From JBBPYC01 sp038200275 (lineage in GTDB: Bacteria > Pseudomonadota > Gammaproteobacteria > Burkholderiales > Burkholderiaceae_C), in NCBI GenBank assembly GCA_038200275.1, contig JBBPYC010000095.1, positions 1 through 45,983 of the forward strand: 45,983 nt of DNA, in the 5' to 3' direction. Below, in pieces: positions 15,301 through 23,314 of this stretch (position 1 is its first letter; every line of letters starts with the position of its first letter). The notes under the pieces are model-generated. The model did no database searches, had not been told where the DNA came from, and was given only the letters and a program-made list of their open reading frames with translations. Position numbers and translations under genes: made by a program.

Positions 15301-15660
15301 TCAGGGCTTGATCGGATCGTGCCCCCAGTTCATCAGCGAGTAGCGCCACCGGGTCTCGGTCACGTCACCTTTCGGGCGCTGCGCGGCGTGGCGATGCACG
15401 TAGCCGACGACCTTGCGCATGTGGTCGATGTCACTGGCCGTCAAGTTGTTTGAGCGGGTGCGCAGCAGTTCGATGATGCGGCGGCCCGACTGATGGCCGA
15501 CCGATTCGGCGCCCTCTTCTTCCTTGAATCCCACCTTTTTCGACTCGTCGGTCTCCAGCCACTTTTCCAGTTCGGCTGGCTCCATGTTGACGACTTCCTG
15601 GAATTGGTCGATCGTCTCGTTGCGGTAATCCAGATCGTGCTTCTTGCTTCCGGTGGCCAT
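15301..15660 (-). CDS. DUF3140-like small protein
   Basis: This encodes 119 residues from the ATG at 15660; aagg lies nine bases upstream. It has no signal peptide or membrane segment. Conserved-looking blocks are EPAELEKWLETDESKKVGF, ESVGHQSGRRIIELLRTR and the very distinctive MRKVVGYVHRHAAQRPKGDV followed by TRWRYSLMNWGHDP. These match my memory of the DUF3140 family, whose function is unknown. The high charge and predicted helices are compatible with a nucleic-acid or protein-binding role, but nothing specific can be claimed. It lies between the hexarate operon and the divergent oxidoreductase gene. Confidence 0.75.
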   Translation of the reverse strand: MATGSKKHDLDYRNETIDQFQEVVNMEPAELEKWLETDESKKVGFKEEEGAESVGHQSGRRIIELLRTRSNNLTASDIDHMRKVVGYVHRHAAQRPKGDVTETRWRYSLMNWGHDPIKP

Positions 15661-15851
15661 CTTTTGCTGCCTTCTCAGTAAATTGATCGGTATACAAGCA
15701 ATCGCTGTGCGTGCCAGCCCAATTGGTCGCAGCGTCCCCACCGATGCTGCGAGCCATTGCCCATGCCCTTGTTACAGTGAATGCGCTGGTGGCTATGCTG
15801 CACCCGATTGCGGCCAGTGGTTGTGACCCTGGATTCTTTACGATTGCCCAC
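15661..15851. promoter_or_regulatory. Divergent intergenic region
   Basis: This 191-base gap separates the minus-strand DUF3140 gene from the plus-strand oxidoreductase and garD genes, so it should hold promoters for both. No clear consensus promoter or operator palindrome was found by eye. The open frame of the oxidoreductase extends back into it without family resemblance. Confidence 0.4.
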
Positions 15852-16925
15852 ATGGCTTTTGCTTCACCCTCTGCTCGATCGGCTTCGCCCCTGCGCATCG
15901 GCGTGATCGGCGCCGGTATGGCCGCCAAGCCGCACTTGGCGAGCCTGGCAGAGTTGACCGCTGCCGGGGTGGCAGAAGTCGGCTGGGTCGTCGGGCGCGA
16001 CGCGCAGCGGCTGGGCTTGGTGCCAGCGCCTGCGGGTGCGCAGCTGACGACACGGCTGGACGATGTGATGCAAGATCCCGACGTGGCGGCCGTGTTGGTG
16101 CTGACACCGCCCCATACGCATCTGGACATCGTTCGGCGCGCGGCCCAGGCGGGCAAAAACGTGCTGGTGGAAAAGCCGCTTGAAGTGGACTTGGCACGCG
16201 CTGAGGCGCTGGTCGATACCTGCGACGCACACGGCGTGACGCTGTCAATCATGCTGCAGCATCGGCTGCGCGCTGGACCGGTGGCGCTGCGTGCATTGCT
16301 TGCATCGGGCGCACTGGGTGACCTGACCGGTGCCAGTGCGACCGTGCGCTGGTGGCGGCCACAAAGCTATTACCACGCGCAACCGGGTCGCGGCACATTG
16401 GCGCGCGACGGTGGCGGTGTGCTGATCACGCAGGCGATCCACACGCTCGATTTGCTGCTCGGCTTCATCGGCTTGCCGGAGCGTGTGACCGGTGCCGCGC
16501 ACACCAGCAGCGCGCACCAAATGGAATGCGAGGACAGCGCGAGCGCGCTGCTGCACTATCCGGGCGGCATCGCAGCGACCGTGCGCGCCACGACGGCCGC
16601 CTGGCCCGGCCATGCAGAGCGCATCGAGATCGACGCAACGCTGGGCAGCGCCACGCTGGAGTCGGGCGCCTTGACCGTCCAGCTGATGGATGGCAACACA
16701 ATGACGGCTGGTGTGGATCAGGGCTCTGGCGGTGGTGCCGATCCGATGGGGTTCGACCATGCACCGCATCGTGCGGTGCTGCAGGATTTCTTCGAGGCCG
16801 TACGAACAGGCCGCGCGCCTGCGGTGACAGGGCGTTCAGCGCTCGGTGTGCACCGCGTGATTGCAGCCATTGTCGAATCGGCGCAAACCAGTGAGGCGAT
16901 TGATCTGACCAGGGTCAAGGTCTGA
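15852..16925 (+). CDS. Gfo/Idh/MocA-family oxidoreductase
   Basis: This encodes 357 residues from the ATG at 15852; further upstream in-frame starts exist but precede the Rossmann fold by too much. The NAD(P)-binding motif is IGVIGAGMAAKPH. Catalytic Lys108 lies in VEKPLEVDLARAEALVD. The second conserved region, GGGVLITQAIHTLDLLLGF, holds the active-site His. These enzymes oxidise or reduce hydroxyls of sugars, inositols or related compounds. The gene is 42 bases before garD on the same strand, which suggests a role in sugar-acid metabolism. The substrate is unknown. Confidence 0.9.
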   Translation: MAFASPSARSASPLRIGVIGAGMAAKPHLASLAELTAAGVAEVGWVVGRDAQRLGLVPAPAGAQLTTRLDDVMQDPDVAAVLVLTPPHTHLDIVRRAAQAGKNVLVEKPLEVDLARAEALVDTCDAHGVTLSIMLQHRLRAGPVALRALLASGALGDLTGASATVRWWRPQSYYHAQPGRGTLARDGGGVLITQAIHTLDLLLGFIGLPERVTGAAHTSSAHQMECEDSASALLHYPGGIAATVRATTAAWPGHAERIEIDATLGSATLESGALTVQLMDGNTMTAGVDQGSGGGADPMGFDHAPHRAVLQDFFEAVRTGRAPAVTGRSALGVHRVIAAIVESAQTSEAIDLTRVKV

Positions 16926-16967
16926 ACTTCGCTTGTTGCATCCCCCTACTCAAGAACAATCACTTCC

Positions 16968-18581
16968 ATGCCCCAAGCCATCGACGAAACCCAGGCCCTG
17001 CAGACCGCACCACTGACGATCCGCATGCACGCGAATGACAACGTTGCGATCGTTGCGAACCTCGGCGGCCTGCCTGCGGGCACCGTGCTGGCCGATGGCC
17101 TGACGCTGGTGGACCGGGTGCCGCAGGGCCACAAGGTGGCGCTGGTCGACCTGGCCGAGGGCGACGCGGTGCGTCGCTACGACGTGACCATCGGACGTGC
17201 GCTGAAACCGGTTCGCGCCGGCAGCTGGGTGCACGAGCGGTTGCTCGCCATGCCTGAAGCCCGTTCGCTCGAGGGGCTGCCGATCGCCACCCGCCCAGGC
17301 ATTTCGTTACCACCGTTGGAAGGCCACACGTTCGAAGGTTTTCGCAACGCCGACGGCTCGGTCGGCACGCGCAACATCCTGGCCATCACGCAGACTGTGC
17401 AGTGCGTGGCCGGCGTGACCGACTTCGCGGTGCAGCGCATCAAGGCCGAACTGCTGCCGCGTTTCTCGAATGTGGATGACGTGGTCGCGCTCGAACACAG
17501 CTACGGCTGCGGCGTGGCGATCGATGCGCCGGATGCGGTGATCCCGATCCGCACATTGCGCCACATCAGCCTGAATCCCAACTTCGGCGGCGAAGTGATG
17601 GTGGTCAGCCTGGGCTGCGAAAAACTGCAACCGGAGCGGTTGCTGCCGCCGGGCAGCATTCCATTGATCGACGAGCGCAGCGTGGCCGACGTTGGCGCTT
17701 CGGCCGAACCCAAGCTCGACGTCGTGACGTTGCAGGACGACGCGCATGTGGGCTTCATGTCGATGGTCGAATCGATCATGCGACAGGCCGAGTTGCACCT
17801 GGAGCGGCTGAATGCACGGCGGCGGGAGACGGTGCCCGCCAGCGAACTGGTGGTCGGCGTGCAGTGCGGCGGCAGCGATGCATTCTCCGGTGTCACGGCA
17901 AACCCGGCGGTGGGCTACTGCACCGACCTGCTGGTGCGTGCCGGCGCCACGGTGATGTTCTCGGAAAATACCGAAGTGCGCGACGGCGCAGACCAGCTCA
18001 CGGCCCGTGCCGCCGATACAGAAGTGGCCGCCGCGATCATTCGCGAGCTCGCATGGACCGACGCCTATCTGGCGCGTGGCAGTGTGGACCGCAGCGCCAA
18101 CACCACACCGGGCAACAAGCTCGGCGGCTTGTCCAACATTGTGGAAAAAGCGATGGGCTCGATCGTCAAATCGGGCAGCGCGCCGATTCGCGGCGTGCTG
18201 GCACCCGGTGAAAAACTCCGGCCCGACCAGCGGGGGCTGATCTATGCGGCCACACCCGCGAGCGACTTCATCTGCGGCACCTTGCAACTCGCCGCAGGCA
18301 TGAACCTGCATGTGTTCACGACCGGCCGCGGTACGCCCTACGGGCTGGCCGAATGCCCGGTCATCAAGGTCGCCACGCGCAGTGATCTGGCACGCCGCTG
18401 GCATGACCTGATGGATGTGAACGCGGGCCGCATCGCCGATGGCGAAGCGAGCATCGAAGACGTCGGACAAGAACTGTTCGAGCTGATGCTCGATGTGGCC
18501 AGCGGCCGCAAAAAGACCTGCGCCGAGCACTGGAAGCTGCACAACGCGCTGGTGCTGTTCAATCCGGCACCGATCACCTGA
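16968..18581 (+). CDS. garD: Galactarate dehydratase
   Basis: This encodes 537 residues (E. coli GarD is about 523). It has an N-terminal SAF-like domain (about 15-90) and the UxaA/GarD catalytic core. Near-diagnostic blocks are VVGVQCGGSDAFSGVTANPA, SVDRSANTTPGNKLGGLSNI, AATPASDFICGTLQLAAGMN and the C-terminal AEHWKLHNALVLFNPAP. It dehydrates galactarate (mucate) to 5-keto-4-deoxy-D-glucarate, an iron-dependent reaction. Its product enters the same aldolase as the product of GudD, although garD is in a separate plus-strand unit with the oxidoreductase gene. There is no strong ribosome binding site. Confidence 0.93.
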   Translation: MPQAIDETQALQTAPLTIRMHANDNVAIVANLGGLPAGTVLADGLTLVDRVPQGHKVALVDLAEGDAVRRYDVTIGRALKPVRAGSWVHERLLAMPEARSLEGLPIATRPGISLPPLEGHTFEGFRNADGSVGTRNILAITQTVQCVAGVTDFAVQRIKAELLPRFSNVDDVVALEHSYGCGVAIDAPDAVIPIRTLRHISLNPNFGGEVMVVSLGCEKLQPERLLPPGSIPLIDERSVADVGASAEPKLDVVTLQDDAHVGFMSMVESIMRQAELHLERLNARRRETVPASELVVGVQCGGSDAFSGVTANPAVGYCTDLLVRAGATVMFSENTEVRDGADQLTARAADTEVAAAIIRELAWTDAYLARGSVDRSANTTPGNKLGGLSNIVEKAMGSIVKSGSAPIRGVLAPGEKLRPDQRGLIYAATPASDFICGTLQLAAGMNLHVFTTGRGTPYGLAECPVIKVATRSDLARRWHDLMDVNAGRIADGEASIEDVGQELFELMLDVASGRKKTCAEHWKLHNALVLFNPAPIT

Positions 18582-18634
18582 CGCCGGTTTGCGTCGGTCG
18601 ACCTCGGCCGACCCGACAAACCCCACTCGCTGTT

Positions 18635-19219
18635 TCAGCGCCGGCCGCGACCGCCTGAGCTGCGTGAGTAAGAGGCAACGACACGCCCGTCATTGCGTCG
18701 ATACGAGATCATCCGCGCTGCTGCGGGCTGCACGGCCGAACTGCCATCAGCGACCTGCTGGACCGCACTTGCATCGGCTGCCTGAACTTCGGGTTGGGCA
18801 GCGGCCATGCGTTGTGGCGCTTGCGCGAGCGCAGGCACTGCGTTCGACTTGCGGCCACGTTTGCGTGTGGTAGCCAGCGTGGTGCCTTCGTCGGCTGCCT
18901 GTACCGAAGTGAAGGGGGTATTGAGCTTCAACGCCGGCGAGTCGTCGAGGCCGAAGCCGGACGTGCCTGCCTGCACGCCTTTCGGCAGCACCCGCGGGCA
19001 TTCGTTCACGCCGGCTTGCGTAACCAGATGGCCGTTCGGAAACCGCTTGGCCATGCCGCTGTGAATCGACGCCGACAAGTCGATCGGCGGTTCTTCCGAG
19101 CGATAAACCACCGCGTTGTCTTTGCCGTAGACCGTATAGCACGGGCCGGATGCGAAGGCTGCGCCGGCCAACGAGGAACACAACATCGCACAGACGACGG
19201 GGAGCAGCTTCGTTTTCAT
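18635..19219 (-). CDS. Secreted protein of unknown function
   Basis: This encodes 194 residues from the ATG at 19219. Residues 1 to about 23 form a signal peptide (LLPVVCAMLCSSLAGAAFAS). The mature N-terminal half is ordered: GPCYTVYGKDNAVVYRSEEP, PIDLSASIHSGMAKRFPNGH, with two cysteines (GPCYT, NECPR) that could pair. The C-terminal half is low-complexity Ala/Gln/Arg-rich and ends in SSGGRGRR. I do not recognise the family; the 'YTVYGKDN-V-YRS-PPIDLS' start resembles small envelope proteins of Burkholderiales. It is convergent with garD, 53 bases apart. Confidence 0.7.
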   Translation of the reverse strand: MKTKLLPVVCAMLCSSLAGAAFASGPCYTVYGKDNAVVYRSEEPPIDLSASIHSGMAKRFPNGHLVTQAGVNECPRVLPKGVQAGTSGFGLDDSPALKLNTPFTSVQAADEGTTLATTRKRGRKSNAVPALAQAPQRMAAAQPEVQAADASAVQQVADGSSAVQPAAARMISYRRNDGRVVASYSRSSGGRGRR

Positions 19220-19412
19220 GGGGTGGCTGAGTGAAGATCGAGGTGGGTGGACTCGGCCCGTTCCAACACAAATGCAGCCGATGCGGGCCATCCTATGACG
19301 CGTTGGCGCATCCGGCCCGGTGCAGTGATGCAGACACCCGGACCAACCGCGAGCTATCGCACGGTTCGGCCTGGTATGCTCTCGCCCATCGAGCTGCTAT
19401 GGAGGGATGCAG

Positions 19413-19865
19413 CTACTGGCAGTCCGCGGCCACTTTGGCTTGAGCGTCGTGCGTCGCTTCAAGTTCACACGCGCGCTGCCGCGTCGTTCGGCGCATGCAA
19501 TCGGCAGCTTCCACGCGGCCGATGGTGCCTTCGCTCATTGCGTAGAACTTGCAATTCGCATCCCGGTAGCGAATCCACAAACGCTGCGCGTCCAGCAACG
19601 GCGTGGTTTGGCCGGGGTCGATCCGCTTTCTCAACGCGTCGTAAGCCTTGTTGAGCCGTTGGTCCCAGGCTTTGGTTTCAACCGCGCTGCATTCCACTAT
19701 TGCCTGCGTCGTTTGCGCATCCTGGCATGCCGGCGGGCCACCTGCGGCTGCCTGCACAGTGCCGCACGCAGCGGCCAGCACCCACAGCAGCGAGACCTCC
19801 CGCGCCCACCGACCATGTGTGAAGGCTGGTGTGGTGGACGGTGCTGAAGCGGTGCTGATTTTCAT
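19413..19865 (-). CDS. LprI-like (DUF1311) periplasmic protein
   Basis: This encodes 150 residues. A long N-terminal region ends in a signal peptide (LLWVLAAACGTVQA). The mature part fits the lysozyme-inhibitor LprI N-terminal domain (PF07007): CQDAQTTQAIVECSAVETKA, LNKAYDALRKRI, then AQRLWIRYRDANCKFY and C-terminal cysteines. Several cysteines suggest disulfides. The family includes lysozyme inhibitors and envelope proteins of unknown role. Its ATG overlaps the SDR stop codon by one base (TGATG), so translation is probably coupled to the SDR gene although no functional link is obvious. Confidence 0.8.
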   Translation of the reverse strand: MKISTASAPSTTPAFTHGRWAREVSLLWVLAAACGTVQAAAGGPPACQDAQTTQAIVECSAVETKAWDQRLNKAYDALRKRIDPGQTTPLLDAQRLWIRYRDANCKFYAMSEGTIGRVEAADCMRRTTRQRACELEATHDAQAKVAADCQ

Positions 19866-20632
19866 CAGAATGTGCCTGGATAGTTGCCTCCATCAGCCAG
19901 CACGTTCTGGCCGTTGATGTAGGCCGCGTGCTGGCTGCACAGAAAGGCGCAGATCGCACCGAACTCCGCCGGTGTGCCGAAGCGCTGCGCGGGGATCAAC
20001 TTTTTGCGCGCTTCCAGCGCCTCAGGCTTGGTGGTGTTGCGCAGCCGATCGGTTGCGAACAAGCCTGGCAACAAGTTGTTGATCGTGACGCCTTTGGCCG
20101 CGATGGGTGAACGCGCCACGCCCGCGACGAACCCGGTCAGGCCGCTGCGTGCGCCGTTGGACAGCCCCAGGTTGCCGATTGGCGCCTTTACTGCGCCCGA
20201 CGTGATGTTCACGATGCGGCCGAAACCGCGCTCGGCCATGCGGTCGACGTTGGCTTTGATGAGTTCGATCGGCGTCAGCATGTTGGCATCCAGCGCCTTG
20301 ATCCAGGCGTCCCGGTCCCAATCGCGAAAGTCGCCCGGTGGCGGCCCACCCGCGTTGTTCACGATGATGTCGAAGTCGCGGCGCAGCGCAAAGACGGCTG
20401 CGCGCCCTTCCGTCGTGGTGATGTCGCACGCCACGCTCTCCACCACAGCGCCACTGCCGGCCTCAGTCGCTGCAGCCTGCAAGCGCTGCACCGCATCGGC
20501 CAGCGTGTCTGCACCACGTGCGTTGATCAGCACATGCACGCCTTCGCGCACCAGCGCTTCGGCGCAGCCATAACCCAACCCCTTGCTGGCGCCGCACACA
20601 AGCGCCCATTTGCTAGCAATTCCGAGGTCCAT
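19865..20632 (-). CDS. SDR-family protein lacking the YxxxK catalytic motif
   Basis: This encodes 255 residues; aagga lies nine bases before the ATG. The Rossmann fold is typical: cofactor loop GASKGLGYG, INNAGG-like block IIVNNAGGPPPG, and active-site Ser region VNITSGAVKAP. The Tyr and Lys expected 13 and 17 residues after that Ser are replaced: the segment reads LGLSNGARSGL, with Ser and Arg in those places. I recall a subgroup annotated as 3-oxoacyl-reductase-like with this change. It may bind NAD(P) without normal dehydrogenase chemistry. It overlaps the 3' end of the upstream transporter gene by 20 bases. Confidence 0.88.
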   Translation of the reverse strand: MDLGIASKWALVCGASKGLGYGCAEALVREGVHVLINARGADTLADAVQRLQAAATEAGSGAVVESVACDITTTEGRAAVFALRRDFDIIVNNAGGPPPGDFRDWDRDAWIKALDANMLTPIELIKANVDRMAERGFGRIVNITSGAVKAPIGNLGLSNGARSGLTGFVAGVARSPIAAKGVTINNLLPGLFATDRLRNTTKPEALEARKKLIPAQRFGTPAEFGAICAFLCSQHAAYINGQNVLADGGNYPGTF

Positions 20633-21608
20633 CGTCTGTTTTCCTTAAGTGATTTTGTGGAAGCGCCCTATTGTGCGCGGGCTGCCCGGGGCGCCCGGGG
20701 GAGCGCGTGAAGATGAAGATTCCGGTCAGCACACATAGCGTGCCGGCTGCAATTCCCGGTGTGAACGGTTCGCCGAGCAGCACCACGCCGAGCAGTAGTG
20801 TCGTCATCGGGCCGACCATGCCGGTCTGCGCAGCCACCGTCGCGCCCACCCGCTCGATGCCCATCATCACGAGCAGCACCGGCAAAGCGGTGCAGACCGT
20901 CGCGTTCAACAACGACAGCCAGACGACCTCGGATGCCACGTCGGCTGCCGCTGAGAGCGGCCGCAGCAGCAGGAACTGCCCAATGCAGCAGAGGCAGGCC
21001 ACCGTGGTGGCCAGACCCACCAGCCGAAGCGAGCCGATACGCTGCACCACCTGCCCGCTGTAGACCAGATACACCGCATAGCTCAGCGCACTGCCCACCA
21101 CCAACACCGCGCCGAGGGCGGTGTCGGGATGATCGGAAACGCTCGATTCACGCGCAAACACGAGCAGCACGCCGCCATAGCTGACCGCCATGCCGGTCAC
21201 CTGCCGCCAGGTGAAGCGTTTGCGGTACAGGGCCCAGCCCAACAGCATCACGAGCGTCGGGTTCAAATACAGGATCAGCCGCTCGAGCGACGCGCTGATG
21301 TACTGCAGACCCGCGAAGTCCAGAAAGCTCGCCAGGTAGTAGCCGCTCACGCCGAGCGCGCCGATGCCGAACCGGTCGCTGCGCGCAATCGGTGGCTTGC
21401 CGCGCCCCGCCCACCACGCCATCGCAACGAAGATCGGCAGCGCAAACAGCATGCGGTACATGATCAAGGTGACGGCGTCGACGCCGTAGCGGTACGCGAA
21501 CTTCACGATGATTGCCTTGCCGCTGAACGCGATCGCGCCCGTGGCGGCCATCAACAGGCCCGGCACCAGGTTTTTGCTAGCTACAGAAGCAGGGGTTTCC
21601 AGCGCCAC
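20613..21608 (-). CDS. DMT-superfamily (EamA) transporter
   Basis: This encodes 331 residues. The start taken here is a GTG at 21608; the next candidate is ATG at 21551, just inside the first membrane helix. It has ten hydrophobic segments in two EamA halves (SGKAIIVKFAYRYGVDAVTL; GPMTTLLLGVVLLGEPFTPG). The 35-residue hydrophilic tail (about 297-331) overlaps the start of the SDR gene. It is probably an exporter of small metabolites; no substrate is readable. With the SDR and LprI-like genes it forms a three-gene unit, separated from tctBA by a terminator. Confidence 0.9.
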   Translation of the reverse strand: MALETPASVASKNLVPGLLMAATGAIAFSGKAIIVKFAYRYGVDAVTLIMYRMLFALPIFVAMAWWAGRGKPPIARSDRFGIGALGVSGYYLASFLDFAGLQYISASLERLILYLNPTLVMLLGWALYRKRFTWRQVTGMAVSYGGVLLVFARESSVSDHPDTALGAVLVVGSALSYAVYLVYSGQVVQRIGSLRLVGLATTVACLCCIGQFLLLRPLSAAADVASEVVWLSLLNATVCTALPVLLVMMGIERVGATVAAQTGMVGPMTTLLLGVVLLGEPFTPGIAAGTLCVLTGIFIFTRSPGRPGQPAHNRALPQNHLRKTDDGPRNC

Positions 21609-21680
21609 AGCGGGTTTTCACTTCAATTTTCTTGCTTTGCCACCCGTTGCAGCAGCTGCTGCACGACGGCGCGACAGGCC

Positions 21681-21715
21681 CAAAAGCAAACGGCGCCCGC
21701 AATCTGGGGCGCCGT
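21681..21715 (-). terminator. Rho-independent terminator after tctA
   Basis: The arms acggcgccc (21690-21698) and gggcgccgt (21707-21715) form a perfect 9-bp GC-rich stem with an 8-base loop. On the minus strand it is followed by tttgctttt. It lies about 70 bases after the tctA stop and before the DMT transporter gene, ending the tctBA unit. Confidence 0.75.
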
Positions 21716-21784
21716 CGGCTTTGAAGACCGGCACTGGCCACGCGCACAAGGCCTGGCCAGGACACACGACCTATCGATGCGCCG

Positions 21785-23299
21785 TCAATCCTCTTCCTGA
21801 AACGCGACCTCTCGGCTGCTCTTCACCGCCGGCAATGCGACGATGATGATCAGAACGAGGGCGGCGGCCAGCAAACTTGCCGACAGCGGCCGCGTCACCA
21901 GCACGCTCCAGTCGCCGCGCGACAAAAGCAGCGCGCGCCGCAGGTTCTCTTCCATCATCGGCCCCAGGATGAAGCCGAGCAGCAAGGGCGCCGGCTCGGT
22001 GCCGAGCTTGATGAACAAATAGCCGATGATGCCGAACGCGCCAACCATCCAGATGTCGAACGTGTTGTTGTTGGTGGAGTACACGCCGATCGCGCAGAAC
22101 AGCACGATGGAAGGAAACAGCCAACGGTACGGAATCGTCAGCAGCTTGATCCAGATGCCGATCAGCGGCAGGTTCAGGATCACGAGCATCGCGTTACCGA
22201 TCCACATCGATGCGATCAGGCCCCAGAACAGTTCCGGGTTGCTGGTCATCACCTGCGGGCCCGGCTGGATGTTGTGGATTGTCATCGCGCCGACCATCAA
22301 CGCCATCACCGCGTTGGGCGGAATGCCGAGCGTCAGCAGCGGAATGAACGAGGTCTGTGAACCTGCGTTGTTGGCGGACTCCGGTGCCGCAACGCCGCGG
22401 ATGTTGCCCTGGCCGAACGGGACTTCGCCCTTTTTCAGCTTGGTCTTCTTCTCGATCGTGTAGGCAGCAAACGCCGATAACATGGCACCACCGCCCGGCA
22501 AGATCCCGAGGGCCGAGCCGATCGCGGTGCCGCGCAGCACCGCCGGCCACATGTTCTTGAAGTCTTCCTTGGTCGGCATGAGACCCTGCACCTTGCCCGT
22601 GAACACTTCACGCGAGGCTTCCGGCTCCGCCAGGTTCTTGATGATCTCGCCGTAGCCGAACACACCCATTGCGATCGTGATGAAGCCGATGCCGTCGGTC
22701 AATTCGGGGATATCGAACGAAAAGCGTGCAACGCCCGAGTTCACGTCCGTGCCGACCAAGCCCAGCAGCAGGCCCAGCACGATCATTGCGATTGCGTTGA
22801 TCAGCGAGCCCGACGCCAGCACGACGGCACCGATCAAGCCCAGCACCATCAGCGAGAAGTATTCGGCCGGGCCGAACTTGAACGCCACTTCCGTCAGCGG
22901 CCCGGAGAACGCAGCCAGGATCAACGTGCCGACGCAACCTGCGAAGAACGAACCAAGGCCTGCGGCAGCCAGTGCCGGCCCTGCCCTGCCCTTTCTCGCC
23001 ATCTGATAGCCGTCGATCACGGTGACGACAGAGGACGATTCGCCCGGCAGATTCACCAGAATGGCAGTGGTCGAGCCGCCATATTGCGCGCCGTAGTAAA
23101 TGCCCGCCAGCATGATGAGCGCGGACACCGGTGGCAGCGCATAGGTGGCCGGCAGCAGCATCGCGATGGTGGCGACCGGGCCGATGCCCGGCAGCACGCC
23201 GATCAGGGTGCCGAGCAAACAGCCGACAAAACAATAGAGCAGGTTGATGCCGGTGAACGCGACACCGAAGCCCAGCGACAAATTTGCAAACAGATCCAT
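21785..23299 (-). CDS. tctA: Tripartite tricarboxylate transporter large permease (TctA)
   Basis: This encodes 504 residues, the usual length of TctA; ggag lies eight bases before the ATG. There are about 11-12 membrane segments. Family blocks: GVLPGIGPVATIAMLLPATY, AGIYYGAQYGGSTTAILVNL with PGESSSVVT directly after, and PGGGAMLSAFAAY. It forms the transport channel of a Bug-dependent carboxylate uptake system driven by cation gradients. It lies 15 bases after tctB. No tctC gene adjoins; the only Bug protein in the window is 9 kb away at 11372. Confidence 0.95.
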   Translation of the reverse strand: MDLFANLSLGFGVAFTGINLLYCFVGCLLGTLIGVLPGIGPVATIAMLLPATYALPPVSALIMLAGIYYGAQYGGSTTAILVNLPGESSSVVTVIDGYQMARKGRAGPALAAAGLGSFFAGCVGTLILAAFSGPLTEVAFKFGPAEYFSLMVLGLIGAVVLASGSLINAIAMIVLGLLLGLVGTDVNSGVARFSFDIPELTDGIGFITIAMGVFGYGEIIKNLAEPEASREVFTGKVQGLMPTKEDFKNMWPAVLRGTAIGSALGILPGGGAMLSAFAAYTIEKKTKLKKGEVPFGQGNIRGVAAPESANNAGSQTSFIPLLTLGIPPNAVMALMVGAMTIHNIQPGPQVMTSNPELFWGLIASMWIGNAMLVILNLPLIGIWIKLLTIPYRWLFPSIVLFCAIGVYSTNNNTFDIWMVGAFGIIGYLFIKLGTEPAPLLLGFILGPMMEENLRRALLLSRGDWSVLVTRPLSASLLAAALVLIIIVALPAVKSSREVAFQEED

Positions 23300-23314
23300 T
23301 TAGGTCGCTCCCGA

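Noticed and set aside
18585..18625. Imperfect inverted repeat (ggtttg ... caaacc) between convergent garD and the secreted-protein gene
   Set aside because: It might be a bidirectional terminator, but the stem is bulged and no T-run flanks it, so it is not listed as a feature.
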